Assembly (NCBI GenBank): GCA_937974195.1
Contig: CALJIC010000046.1
Coordinates: 1-23,369, forward strand
DNA length: 23,369 bases
From: an uncultured Roseiflexaceae bacterium
Lineage (GTDB): Bacteria; Chloroflexota; Chloroflexia; Chloroflexales; Roseiflexaceae
Reading direction: 5' to 3'
Shown here: positions 8,410 to 15,244 of the stretch, one piece after another
Position numbering within the stretch: position 1 is the stretch's first letter
Layout of the letters: each line of letters starts with the position of its first letter
Notes under the pieces: model-generated
What the model was told of the DNA's origin: nothing
Seen by the model: only the letters and a program-made list of their open reading frames with translations
The model's database searches: none
Program-made: the position numbers and the translations under genes

Positions 8410-9570
8410 ATGCGCCAGATCGCGGTCGCGCTCGCGATACTGCTGGCGGCGTGCGGCGCGCCGGTTGCCAATGTGCCGGCGCCTACCGCGCCCGTCGCCC
8501 AGCCGCCCACCAGCCCGCCGGCGTCCCCGGCACCCGATGCGCCGACCGAGGCGCCGGCTCCCAGCCCGACGCCCGTCCCGCCGACACCCACGCCTCCACC
8601 GACGCCCCTGCCGCCGACACCCACGCCCCCGCCGCCGACGCCCACGCCTGACCCGTACGCGGGGCTGGCCCAGTACACGATCGAGGGCCTGCGCGCCCGC
8701 AGCTACGGCTCCGGGGAGATCGAGATCGTCCGCGTGCTCGAAGAGACTCCGGCGTTCACCCGCTACCTGTTCGCCTACCCGAGCGACGGGCTGCGGATCA
8801 CCGGCATGCTCAACCAGCCGCGCGGCGACGGCCCGTTTCCGGTCGTCATCCTCAACCACGGCTACTACCCGCTCGACGGCTACCAGACGGGCAACGGCAC
8901 GCAGCGCGCGGCCGACTACCTGGCGCAGCGCGGCTTCCTGACCCTCTCGCCCGACTTCCGCAGCCACGCCGGCTCGGACGACGCGCCGAACGTGTTCCGC
9001 GCCGGCCACGTGATCGACACGCTGAACCTCATCCCGCTCGCGCAGCGGCTGCCGATGGCGCAGCCGGGCCGGGTGCTCATGTGGGGGCACAGCAACGGCG
9101 GCGCGATCACCTCGAAGGCGATCGCGGTGAGCGACCAGATCGCCGCCGCGCTGATCTACTCGCCGGCGTCCTCCAACATCGTCGAGGACTACCAGTTCCG
9201 CGCCGAGCGCTGGCGGGCGCGTCAGGGGCAGCCGCCCGGCCGCCGCACCGGCGTGATCGACCGCCTGGAGATCGAGTTCCCGGTGACGCCGGAGGAGGCG
9301 CCTGAGCTGTACGAGCGCCTCTCGCCGCTCAACTACGCGCAGTACGTCACCGCGCGCGTACTGATCATCTGGGGGGACCGCGACGAGACCGTGCCGCGCA
9401 AGTGGCCTGAGGATCTGTACAACGCGCTGCGGGCCGCTGGCAAAGATGTGGAGTTCGTGGTGTACCCCGGCCAGCCGCACTCCTTCGATGCGGCCGGCAA
9501 CGCCGAGTACCTGCCGCGTATGGTGGAGTTCTTCACCGAGACGCTCGCCGCCGAGGGGGTTGCGCAGTAG
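8410..9570 (+). CDS. Lipoprotein alpha/beta hydrolase (prolyl-oligopeptidase or dienelactone-hydrolase-like)
   Basis: 386 residues. A lipoprotein signal ends in LLAAC with the lipidated cysteine at 15. It is followed by a Pro/Thr-rich linker (about 20-78, many PTP repeats) that would hold the enzyme away from the membrane. The catalytic part is an alpha/beta hydrolase: nucleophile S228 in GHSNGG, acid D325 in GDRDETVP and H357 in GQPHSF, the classical order and spacing. A probable oxyanion-region motif, ILNHGYY, lies upstream. It is therefore probably an extracellular esterase or peptidase; the substrate cannot be told from sequence. It has its own promoter-like sequence and is probably monocistronic, although it follows the giant peptidase in the same direction and could act with it on external polymers (inference). 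Confidence 0.88.
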   Translation: MRQIAVALAILLAACGAPVANVPAPTAPVAQPPTSPPASPAPDAPTEAPAPSPTPVPPTPTPPPTPLPPTPTPPPPTPTPDPYAGLAQYTIEGLRARSYGSGEIEIVRVLEETPAFTRYLFAYPSDGLRITGMLNQPRGDGPFPVVILNHGYYPLDGYQTGNGTQRAADYLAQRGFLTLSPDFRSHAGSDDAPNVFRAGHVIDTLNLIPLAQRLPMAQPGRVLMWGHSNGGAITSKAIAVSDQIAAALIYSPASSNIVEDYQFRAERWRARQGQPPGRRTGVIDRLEIEFPVTPEEAPELYERLSPLNYAQYVTARVLIIWGDRDETVPRKWPEDLYNALRAAGKDVEFVVYPGQPHSFDAAGNAEYLPRMVEFFTETLAAEGVAQ

Positions 9571-9593
9571 GGTATCGGTGCGGGCTGGGCGCC

Positions 9594-9623
9594 CTGCGGG
9601 TCGCCAGCGTCAGCGCTCCGCAG
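9594..9623 (+). terminator. Weak hairpin after the hydrolase gene
   Basis: CTGCGG (9594-9599) pairs with CCGCAG (9618-9623), and an inner AGCG/CGCT stem sits inside. It is followed by a short T-rich stretch (CCTTGTTCTT). It is plausible as the end of the plus-strand hydrolase transcript, but the U-tract is poor. Confidence 0.35.
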
Positions 9624-9649
9624 CCCTTGTTCTTCCACCAGAGCCGCGG

Positions 9650-9689
9650 AAAAAAGAGATGCTGAGGAGGCGAAACCTCCCCAGCATCT
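9650..9689 (-). terminator. Rho-independent terminator of the NlpC/P60 gene
   Basis: The arms 9657-9670 and 9676-9689 are 14 bp with a single A/C mismatch and a 5-nt loop. Read on the minus strand, the stem is followed by six T residues (A-run 9650-9655 on the plus strand), the classical form. The core 9664-9682 differs at only one loop base from 15143-15161, so this terminator belongs to the dispersed GGAGG hairpin family. Confidence 0.85.
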
Positions 9690-9707
9690 TCCTCTCCGAA
9701 CGCGGAC

Positions 9708-11294
9708 CTAGCGACCCGGGCGGATGGCGCCGTAGTAGTGGGCCGCCCAGTAGCCGCTGCCGATGTTCGCGATGCCGACGCCGCGGCCGGGCGAGAGCGC
9801 CTGCACGACGTTCCCGCCGCCGATGTAGATGCCGACGTGGCTGATCCCGCGGCGGTAGGTGTTGACGAAGAACACCAGGTCGCCGGGCTGCAGGTCGGCG
9901 GGGTTGGAGATCGCCACGCCGTAGCTGGTGTTGTACTGTGCGGCCGCGTTGTGCGGCAGGTTCAGGCCGAACTGCGCGTAGACGTAGCGCGTGAACCCGC
10001 TGCAGTCGAAGCCGCGGTCGGGGCTGGCGCCGCCCCACACGTAGCGGGCGCCCACGAACTGCAGCGCGAACTGCGCCGGGCCGGAGGTGGCCTCCGCCGG
10101 GGCGAACTGCACTCCGCGGATGCCGCTGCTCGCGGGCTGGGCCGCCCTGGGCGCCGCCCGGGGCGCAGGCGGAATGTTCCGCGCCTGCGGGACGCGCCGC
10201 GCGATGTACGGGCTCACCTCCACCAGCTCGCGCGACACCCAGCCGACGCCGCCCGGCGTCCGCACCTGGAACCAGTCCTGGTGGCGCGCCAGCAGCTCAA
10301 GCGTCGTGTTCGCGCCCAGCACGCCGATCTTGCCGTAGACCGTCCCCGGCCCGCCGCGCAGGTTCACGCGCGCCTGGCTCACCACGCCCACCAGCGCCGG
10401 GTTGGGGTCCGGGATCTGGCTGACCGCCTCGATCCGCTCGACGACGCCCGGGCCGATCTCGAGCAGCTCGCCGCTCACCCAGCCGACCTGGCCCTCGGGA
10501 GTCTGGACCTGGAACCAGTCCTCGTAGCGCGCGAGCAGGTCGAGCTGGGCGCCGGCCGGCAGCTTGGTCATGCCGATGTAGTTCGTGCCGGGCCCGTCGC
10601 GCAGGTTCAGACCATCCACGGTCACCTGGCCGATCTTCGGCGGCGGTGGGGCCGGGATGCTCACCGGCGATGGGAGGAACTCCGCGGCGATCTGGTCGGT
10701 GGCCAGCAGCTCGGCGGCGACCCAGACGATCTGGCCGCCCTCCGCCTCGGCCTGGAACCAGTCGCCGTGGCGGGCTATCAGGCGCAGCGAGGCGCCGGCG
10801 CCCAATGTGGTGACCTTGTCGTACTCGGTGCCCGGCCCGTTGCGGACGATCCCCTGCTCGGCCGCGATCGTCGCCGGCACGGGGCGGACGGCGAGCAGAT
10901 CGGGGTTGAGCGGCGGCACCGGCAGGGCGTCGATCGCGGCGAAGGCCGAGTCCGGCGGCGGGCTCTCGGTCACGCCGAGCTCTAGCCCGAGCGGCGCGAG
11001 CGCGGTGGTGAAGTCGCTTCCCTCCCAGCGCGGCAGCTCGGCGGGAGTGGAGAGCGGCCGGAGCAGGCCGTAGGGCAGCGCGTTCGAGCTCAGGAGCGTG
11101 GCCAGAGGCACCAGCAGCGCGACGACCGCGTGCAGTGCAAAGCGCAGCGGGATGGCGGTGAGGCCGCCCCGAACAGTGCTAAGCGATGGGGGTGCGACGT
11201 GTGTGGTAGTGCGGGTGAAGCGGCGGCGCTGCGACAGCGCGCGCTGCTGGAGGTAATGCAGCTCAGTGTCGACGGTCGGGTAAGACGAAGACAT
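9708..11294 (-). CDS. Membrane-anchored SH3b x3 - NlpC/P60 cell-wall hydrolase
   Basis: 528 residues from ATG 11294, chosen because AAGGA stands seven bases upstream and a strong promoter precedes it; longer in-frame readings run through the promoter. A cytoplasmic basic N terminus is followed by one membrane segment (about 48-72). Then come three bacterial SH3 domains (about 139-197, 220-279, 300-359), each with the R-x-G-P-G-T-x-Y signature and a repeated DWFQ, and a C-terminal NlpC/P60 peptidase (about 405-528). The catalytic C431 is in FDCSGF and H486 in ISHVGIYIG. The family cleaves peptide bonds in peptidoglycan stem peptides, with SH3b domains binding the wall. It is probably a peptidoglycan endopeptidase acting outside the membrane in cell separation or remodelling. 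Confidence 0.92.
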   Translation of the reverse strand: MSSSYPTVDTELHYLQQRALSQRRRFTRTTTHVAPPSLSTVRGGLTAIPLRFALHAVVALLVPLATLLSSNALPYGLLRPLSTPAELPRWEGSDFTTALAPLGLELGVTESPPPDSAFAAIDALPVPPLNPDLLAVRPVPATIAAEQGIVRNGPGTEYDKVTTLGAGASLRLIARHGDWFQAEAEGGQIVWVAAELLATDQIAAEFLPSPVSIPAPPPPKIGQVTVDGLNLRDGPGTNYIGMTKLPAGAQLDLLARYEDWFQVQTPEGQVGWVSGELLEIGPGVVERIEAVSQIPDPNPALVGVVSQARVNLRGGPGTVYGKIGVLGANTTLELLARHQDWFQVRTPGGVGWVSRELVEVSPYIARRVPQARNIPPAPRAAPRAAQPASSGIRGVQFAPAEATSGPAQFALQFVGARYVWGGASPDRGFDCSGFTRYVYAQFGLNLPHNAAAQYNTSYGVAISNPADLQPGDLVFFVNTYRRGISHVGIYIGGGNVVQALSPGRGVGIANIGSGYWAAHYYGAIRPGR

Positions 11295-11324
11295 GCGATG
11301 ATCCTTGGAAAACGGCTGCTTCCG

Positions 11325-11353
11325 ATTACACTGTACATTAACCGTTTTGTCAA
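11325..11353 (-). promoter_or_regulatory. Near-consensus sigma-70 promoter for the NlpC/P60 gene
   Basis: On the minus strand TTGACA (11353-11348), a 17-bp spacer and TGTAAT (11330-11325). It sits in the only strongly AT-rich patch of the window (11325-11375). The start site would fall about 25 bases before the ATG, leaving room for AAGGA. The hexamer match and ideal spacing make this the best promoter in the window. Confidence 0.85.
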
Positions 11354-11391
11354 TTACAAACAATAAACAATTAGTCATGGGTCCACCCGGT

Positions 11392-11408
11392 CCCCTCACT
11401 ATGAGGGG
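11392..11408. promoter_or_regulatory. 7-bp palindrome upstream of the NlpC/P60 promoter
   Basis: CCCCTCA and TGAGGGG are perfect inverse complements separated by CTA. It lies about 40 bp upstream of the -35 box of the NlpC/P60 promoter, a plausible activator or regulator site. It could equally be a remnant of the hairpin repeat family. Confidence 0.35.
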
Positions 11409-11453
11409 TAGCAGGAACAAGGTTGCAGGGCCGGTGTGGACTCTGTTTTTCGG

Positions 11454-11483
11454 CTTCCCTCTGCCGCGGAGCGGCGCGGGAAG
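11454..11483. repeat. Hairpin with the GCCGC/GCGGC repeat core
   Basis: The outer arms CTTCCC and GGGAAG enclose inner arms GCCGC (11463-11467) and GCGGC (11471-11475) with a GGA loop. The core CTGCCGC-GAGCGGC matches the second hairpin of the dispersed repeat family. A smaller hairpin, CTTCC/GGAAG, lies near 11515-11528. The remaining non-coding sequence to 11616 shows no gene. Confidence 0.55.
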
Positions 11484-11616
11484 CGGTTCTCGGAGCGCCA
11501 GCGGCTCTTCGATCTTCCGGCAGGAAGAGGTTCCGGCGGGCCCGCGGCCCTTCGATCTCACCGTCAGGCGGGCGGGCGGCGCGACCGCATCGTTCCTGGC
11601 GTTGAGCGGGCTGTTC

Positions 11617-11646
11617 TCGACAGGTGCACAGCACCTCCGCTATACT
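11617..11646 (+). promoter_or_regulatory. Promoter of the alcohol dehydrogenase gene
   Basis: TCGACA (11617-11622, five of six to the -35 consensus), 18-bp spacer, TATACT (11641-11646). The start codon at 11690 is preceded by AAGGAG at 11678-11683, six bases away. Confidence 0.65.
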
Positions 11647-11689
11647 GGCGGCGCCGTAATTCTCCGGCTTAGCTGCGAAGGAGCAACCT

Positions 11690-12781
11690 ATGCCGACCAA
11701 CGCTCGTGGCGCCATTGCGCGCGTGCCCGGCCAGCCGGTCTCGATCGAGGAGTTCACCATCGACGACCCCGGCCCGAACGAAGTTCTGGTGCGTATCCTG
11801 GCGTCCGGCGTCTGCCACACGGATCTGGGCGTCAAGAGCGGCACCTACGGCACCGACGGCTTCCCCTTCCTGCTCGGGCACGAGGGCGCCGGCGTGATCG
11901 AGGCGGTCGGCCCGGGGGTGACGAAGCACCGGCCGGGCGATCACGTGATCCTCGCCTGGCGCGCGCCGTGCGGGAACTGCCGCTTCTGCCGCGACGGGCG
12001 GCCGAACTTCTGCGCCGCCAGCCTCAACGCCGAGAAGCGCATGCGCACGCTGGACGGCAAGACGCTCAACCCGGTGCTCGGGATCGGCACCTTCTGCACC
12101 CACACCCTGGTCCACGCGGACCAGGCGGTGCCGTACGACCCGTCCCTGCCGGCGCCGCAGATGTCGCTGATCGGCTGCGGGGTGATGACCGGCATCGGCG
12201 CGGCGCTCTACGCCGCGGGGGTGCGCCCGGGCTCGAGCGTGGCGGTGTTCGGCTGCGGCGGGGTGGGCGACAGCGTCATCGCTGGGGCCAGCATCGCCGG
12301 GGCGACGAAGATCATCGCGGTGGACGTGGACCCGCGCAAGCTCGAGTGGGCCAAGGAGTTCGGCGCCACCCACACCGTCAACCCGCGCGACGGCGATCCG
12401 GTGGCGCGCATCAAGGAGCTGACCGGCGGGCACGGCGTGAACTACTCGTTCGAGGCGGTCGGGATCGCCGAGACCTGGGACCAGGCGCTCTGGTGCCGCG
12501 ACCTCGCCGGCACCTGCATCATCATCGGCGTGCCGGGGCCGGGCAAGAGCCTGACGCTGGACCTGCAGCGCTTCTTCGACCTCGGCGGGCGGCTGGGCGT
12601 CTCGTGGTACGGCGACTGCCTGCCGACGCGCGACTTCCCGATGCTGGCCGAGTGGTACCGGCAGGGGCGGCTCAACCTGGATAAGATCGTCAGCCGGACG
12701 ATCAGCCTCGAGCAGACCGAGGAGGCGTTCGAGGCGATGCAGCGCGGCGAGACGCTCCGCTCGGTGATTGTGTTCGACTAG
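11690..12781 (+). CDS. Zinc alcohol dehydrogenase, S-(hydroxymethyl)mycothiol dehydrogenase-like
   Basis: 363 residues, a typical length for class III-like medium-chain dehydrogenases. The catalytic-zinc signature GVCHTDL has C42, and GHEGAG has H64 and E65. The structural-zinc cysteines are C94, C97, C100 and C108, with the third catalytic zinc ligand in LIGCGVM. The Rossmann motif is GCGGVGD. Several stretches, among them SSVAVFGCGGVGD, the SWYGDCLP near the C terminus and LRSVIVFD at the end, match what I remember of actinobacterial MscR, which oxidises the formaldehyde-mycothiol adduct with NAD. Mycothiol is not expected in Chloroflexota, so the true carrier thiol or alcohol is uncertain; formaldehyde or aldehyde detoxification is a reasonable guess. 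Good SD and own promoter. Confidence 0.9.
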   Translation: MPTNARGAIARVPGQPVSIEEFTIDDPGPNEVLVRILASGVCHTDLGVKSGTYGTDGFPFLLGHEGAGVIEAVGPGVTKHRPGDHVILAWRAPCGNCRFCRDGRPNFCAASLNAEKRMRTLDGKTLNPVLGIGTFCTHTLVHADQAVPYDPSLPAPQMSLIGCGVMTGIGAALYAAGVRPGSSVAVFGCGGVGDSVIAGASIAGATKIIAVDVDPRKLEWAKEFGATHTVNPRDGDPVARIKELTGGHGVNYSFEAVGIAETWDQALWCRDLAGTCIIIGVPGPGKSLTLDLQRFFDLGGRLGVSWYGDCLPTRDFPMLAEWYRQGRLNLDKIVSRTISLEQTEEAFEAMQRGETLRSVIVFD

Positions 12782-12894
12782 GGAGGTGTGGGCCTTCGCC
12801 CTCCACATCCACCCTTCCCTTCTCCCTGCCCCTCCACGGCTCGCGGAGGGAAGAGGATGTGCGGTGGTGCGGCAGCTTCGCTGTGCCACCGCAC
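12781..12894. repeat. Hairpin repeat copy between the dehydrogenase and M42 genes
   Basis: It starts at the last base of the dehydrogenase stop codon. The head, GGGAGGTGTGGGC-CTTC-GCCCTCCAC, aligns with the first hairpin of 20214-20301. A middle CCTCC/GGAGG hairpin spans about 12830-12851. The last hairpin, 12859-12894, has 9-bp outer arms GTGCGGTGG/CCACCGCAC and an inner CAGC-TTC-GCTG, sharing the TGCGGCAGC core with the 20214 copy. It could serve as the transcription end of the dehydrogenase gene, though it has no T-run. Confidence 0.65.
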
Positions 12895-12896
12895 GC

Positions 12897-12902
12897 CACA
12901 AT
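12897..12902 (+). promoter_or_regulatory. Possible -10 box for the M42 gene
   Basis: CACAAT, five of six to the TACAAT form seen before the hydrolase gene. It lies about 30 bp before the GTG start and directly after the hairpin ending at 12894, which would occupy the spacer and -35 region. No separate -35 is recognised. Confidence 0.35.
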
Positions 12903-12931
12903 AGCCCCGCTTCCATCATCTGGAGTGCAAC

Positions 12932-13975
12932 GTGCTCGAACTGATCAAAGAGCTGACGGAGCTCCACGGGCCGGTCGGCCAGGAGAACGCCGTGCTGGAC
13001 CGCGTCGAGGCCCTGTGGCGCGACGCCGGCGCCCAGACCGAGCGGACGCGGATCGGCAACCTGGTGGCGCGCGCCGGGGGCCGCGGCCCCTCGCTGCTGC
13101 TGGTGGCCCACGCCGACGAGCTGTGCTACCTGGTGCGGGCGATCGACCCGTCGGGCTTCCTCTGGCTGGCGAACGGCCAGGGGTGGGAGCGCACCACCAG
13201 CCTGCGCAACTGGTTCACCGTCGGCCAGCGGGTCCAGGTGCTCGCGCGCGGCGGCCCGATCCCCGGCGTGATCGCGGCGGTCACCGGCCACATCGCCACG
13301 CTGGCGCTCCCCGAGCCGGACACCCTCACCTGGAACGACTTCTGGGTCGACACCGGGCTCACGCGGGCGGAGCTGATCGAGCGCGGCGTGACGCCCGGGA
13401 CGCGGGTGGTGTGGGATGTCGCCACGGTGCGCCACGGCCAGCACGTCGTCGGCAAGGCGCTCGACGACCGGGTGCCGCTGGCGGTGATCACCGAGGTGCT
13501 GCGCCGGGTGCCGGCGGATGAGCGCGCCTGGGACCTGACGCTCGCCTGCACGGTGCAGGAGGAGGTCGGGCTGATCGGGGCCAGCGCGCTGGCGGCCCGC
13601 GCGCCGTTCGACGCCGCGATCGCGGTGGAGATCGGCATGGCCGGGGATGTCCCGGGCCTCGACGAGCGCAGCATGCCGCTGCGGCTCGGGGCCGGCCCGG
13701 CGCTGATCCACAAGGACTCGATGGTCCACTACGACCACGCGCTCACGGCGGCGCTGGAGCGCACCGCCGCCGAGGCCGGCATCGCGATCCAGCACGCCGT
13801 GTTCGGCTCGTTCGGCAGCGACGGGGCGGCGCTCATGCGCGCCGACGTGCCGGCGGCCCTGGTGGCGTTCCCGGCGCGCTACACCCACAGCCCGTTCGAG
13901 ACCGGCCACCTGGGCGATATCGAGGCGCTGGTGGAGTGGCTGTGCGCCTTCGTGCGCCGCCCGCCGGAGCTCTAG
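12932..13975 (+). CDS. M42 family metallo-aminopeptidase (glutamyl aminopeptidase / endoglucanase M type)
   Basis: 347 residues from GTG 12932, preceded by GGAG with a six-base gap. The M42 signature is complete: H60 and D62 in AHADE, bridging aspartate in ALDDR (D178 or D179), catalytic and metal-binding glutamates in QEE (E210, E211), E233 in VEIG and H319 in YTHSPFE near the C terminus. These cytosolic, usually dodecameric, cobalt- or zinc-dependent enzymes trim N-terminal residues from short peptides. No partner gene adjoins it: the upstream dehydrogenase is separated by a hairpin cluster and the next gene is convergent, 56 bp away. Specificity cannot be read from sequence. Confidence 0.92.
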   Translation: MLELIKELTELHGPVGQENAVLDRVEALWRDAGAQTERTRIGNLVARAGGRGPSLLLVAHADELCYLVRAIDPSGFLWLANGQGWERTTSLRNWFTVGQRVQVLARGGPIPGVIAAVTGHIATLALPEPDTLTWNDFWVDTGLTRAELIERGVTPGTRVVWDVATVRHGQHVVGKALDDRVPLAVITEVLRRVPADERAWDLTLACTVQEEVGLIGASALAARAPFDAAIAVEIGMAGDVPGLDERSMPLRLGAGPALIHKDSMVHYDHALTAALERTAAEAGIAIQHAVFGSFGSDGAALMRADVPAALVAFPARYTHSPFETGHLGDIEALVEWLCAFVRRPPEL

Positions 13976-14031
13976 CCCCCGGCGCTGCGTTCTGGCTGTG
14001 CGGGCTGCAGGCCGCGACATGGCCCTTCGCG

Positions 14032-14559
14032 CTAGGTGTACTGCGCCAGGCCGGGCAGGTGCGCGGCCGTCTCCGGCCGGTCCAGCTCGCTCAGCAGGCT
14101 GGCGAAGTCCAGCGGCTTGCGGCTGAAGGACAGCGCGCCGTTGACGACCGGCCACTCCTCCCTCGGCCGGTCCCACGCCAGCTCGATCCCGTTGTAGTCC
14201 GGGTCGTGCAGGTAGATCGCCTCGTGGGTGCCGTGGTCGGAGGCGCCGTCGATGCCCCAGCCGCCCTCCAGCAGCCGCACCAGGGCCGCGGCGAGATCGC
14301 GGCGGGTCGGGTAGTTGATCGCGAAGTGGTACAGCCCGGTCGTGCCCGGCGCGGGCGGCGACCCGCCCCTGCTCTCCCACGTGTTCAGCCCGATGTGGTG
14401 GTGGTAGCCGCCGGCCGAGAGAAAGGCGGCGCTGCCGAGGTGCACCACCAGGTCGAAGCCGAGCAGGTCGCGGTAGAAGCGGACGGCGCGGTCGAGGTCG
14501 GCGACCTTCAGGTGCACGTGCCCGATGTGGGCCCCGGCGGGAATCGATTCGTGTGCCAT
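14032..14559 (-). CDS. VOC-family (glyoxalase / extradiol dioxygenase-like) protein
   Basis: 175 residues from ATG 14559 with AAGGAAGG upstream. The N-terminal GHVHLKVADL..RFYRDLLGF is the standard VOC beta-alpha start. GGYHHHIGLNTW in the middle and GIELAWDRP further on are characteristic of the CatE-like catechol-2,3-dioxygenase or glyoxalase branch. Likely metal ligands are a histidine in residues 14-16, one of the YHHH histidines and the glutamate of GIEL. Only about one and a half VOC motifs are present, so a dimer or a partial second module is expected. It could be an extradiol dioxygenase, a glyoxalase or a resistance protein. It lies 69 bp after the DUF6069-like gene on the same strand and may share its transcript. 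Confidence 0.85.
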   Translation of the reverse strand: MAHESIPAGAHIGHVHLKVADLDRAVRFYRDLLGFDLVVHLGSAAFLSAGGYHHHIGLNTWESRGGSPPAPGTTGLYHFAINYPTRRDLAAALVRLLEGGWGIDGASDHGTHEAIYLHDPDYNGIELAWDRPREEWPVVNGALSFSRKPLDFASLLSELDRPETAAHLPGLAQYT

Positions 14560-14575
14560 GGTGAGCCTTCCTTTT

Positions 14576-14624
14576 CTGCCGCCGCAGAGCGGCGGGGTGA
14601 TGGGTTACCGGGGCTCTGCGGCAG
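14576..14624. repeat. Hairpin repeat between the DUF6069-like and VOC genes
   Basis: It contains a 6-bp palindrome, CCGCCG-CAGAG-CGGCGG (14579-14595). A longer-range pairing is also possible between CTGCCG...CAGAGC (14576-14590) and GCTCTGCGGCAG (14613-14624). The latter 12-mer recurs exactly at 20262-20273, and CCGCAGAGCGGC (14582-14593) recurs within 17223-17236. It occupies most of the gap within a possible two-gene transcript. Confidence 0.6.
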
Positions 14625-14628
14625 GCCG

Positions 14629-15063
14629 CTACGCCCGCGCCATGGTCGTCAGCAGGCGCACGCTGATCGCCCACGCGACGACGTGCATCAGCATGAGCGC
14701 GGCGACGTTCGCTGGAGTCGTCCCGGGGTTGAAGCCGGTGATCAGCATCAGGATGTCCGGGATGAACGAGATGAGCAGCACGACGAGCGCGATGCGCCGG
14801 AAGAGCGCGATCGGCTGGCGCGCGAAGCGCCCGACGAGCGCGTAGACGATCACTGCGCCCAGCACGCCGAAGAAGGTGAAGGCGATCGTCGGCGGCGGCG
14901 TCAGCGGCAGAAAGGCCGGGTCCGGCCGCAGCACCGCGGCGGCGATCTGCTGGATGATGAGGTTGGCGACGATCGAGGCGATGATCGCCAGCGGCCCGAC
15001 CCACAGCAGCTTGTTGAAGGCGACGCGCTCGCCGGCTGCGCTCGATGGTGCGGTTGTGACCAT
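14629..15063 (-). CDS. DUF6069-like four-helix membrane protein
   Basis: 144 residues from ATG 15063 with AGGAG seven bases upstream. Four hydrophobic segments at about 20-42, 59-80, 91-110 and 117-138 give a small integral membrane protein. The pattern FARQPIALFRRIALVVLLIS before helix 3 and LMLMHVVAWAI in helix 4 match my memory of the DUF6069 family, small membrane proteins of unknown function often found beside regulators in Actinobacteria and Chloroflexota. Nothing catalytic is visible. It lies upstream of the VOC gene and 181 bp downstream of an AraC-type regulator gene, both on the same strand. Confidence 0.75.
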   Translation of the reverse strand: MVTTAPSSAAGERVAFNKLLWVGPLAIIASIVANLIIQQIAAAVLRPDPAFLPLTPPPTIAFTFFGVLGAVIVYALVGRFARQPIALFRRIALVVLLISFIPDILMLITGFNPGTTPANVAALMLMHVVAWAISVRLLTTMARA

Positions 15064-15142
15064 ACATGTGCTCCTTTCACTCCTGCTGGCGGAGAGGCCC
15101 TGAGCGACCCTTTGCCGCCGAGCGACGGGAAAGGGATCTCGG

Positions 15143-15161
15143 GAGGAGGCGAATCCTCCCC
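15143..15161 (-). repeat. GGAGG hairpin, near-identical to the 9664-9682 terminator core
   Basis: On the plus strand GAGGAGG-CGAAT-CCTCCCC; the copy at 9664-9682 differs only in the last loop base and shares the same A/C mismatch. The minus-strand sequence beyond it (down to about 15110) aligns loosely with 17183-17220, including a GATCTCCCT-like stretch. It could end the AraC transcript, although the T-run seen at 9650 is absent here. Confidence 0.6.
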
Positions 15162-15181
15162 GGCCTCACCACTGCGTAGGG

Positions 15182-15198
15182 CTTGTGAGCGACACAAG
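15182..15198. promoter_or_regulatory. Operator-like inverted repeat between AraC and DUF6069 genes
   Basis: CTTGTG (15182-15187) and CACAAG (15193-15198) are exact inverse complements with a 5-bp spacer, a common regulator site layout. It lies 119 bp upstream of the DUF6069-like start and 47 bp beyond the AraC stop. Binding by the neighbouring AraC protein is only a guess; AraC sites are more often direct repeats. Confidence 0.3.
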
Positions 15199-15244
15199 GA
15201 TAGCAGGCGGGACGACGGCTGGGAATGGAAGAACCGCAGCGGGG

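Noticed and set aside
11669..15067. 1132-codon minus-strand open frame
   Set aside because: It runs antisense to the dehydrogenase and M42 genes and crosses VOC in another frame. Composition is Arg/Ala/Gly/Pro-rich without motifs, the usual artefact of high GC.
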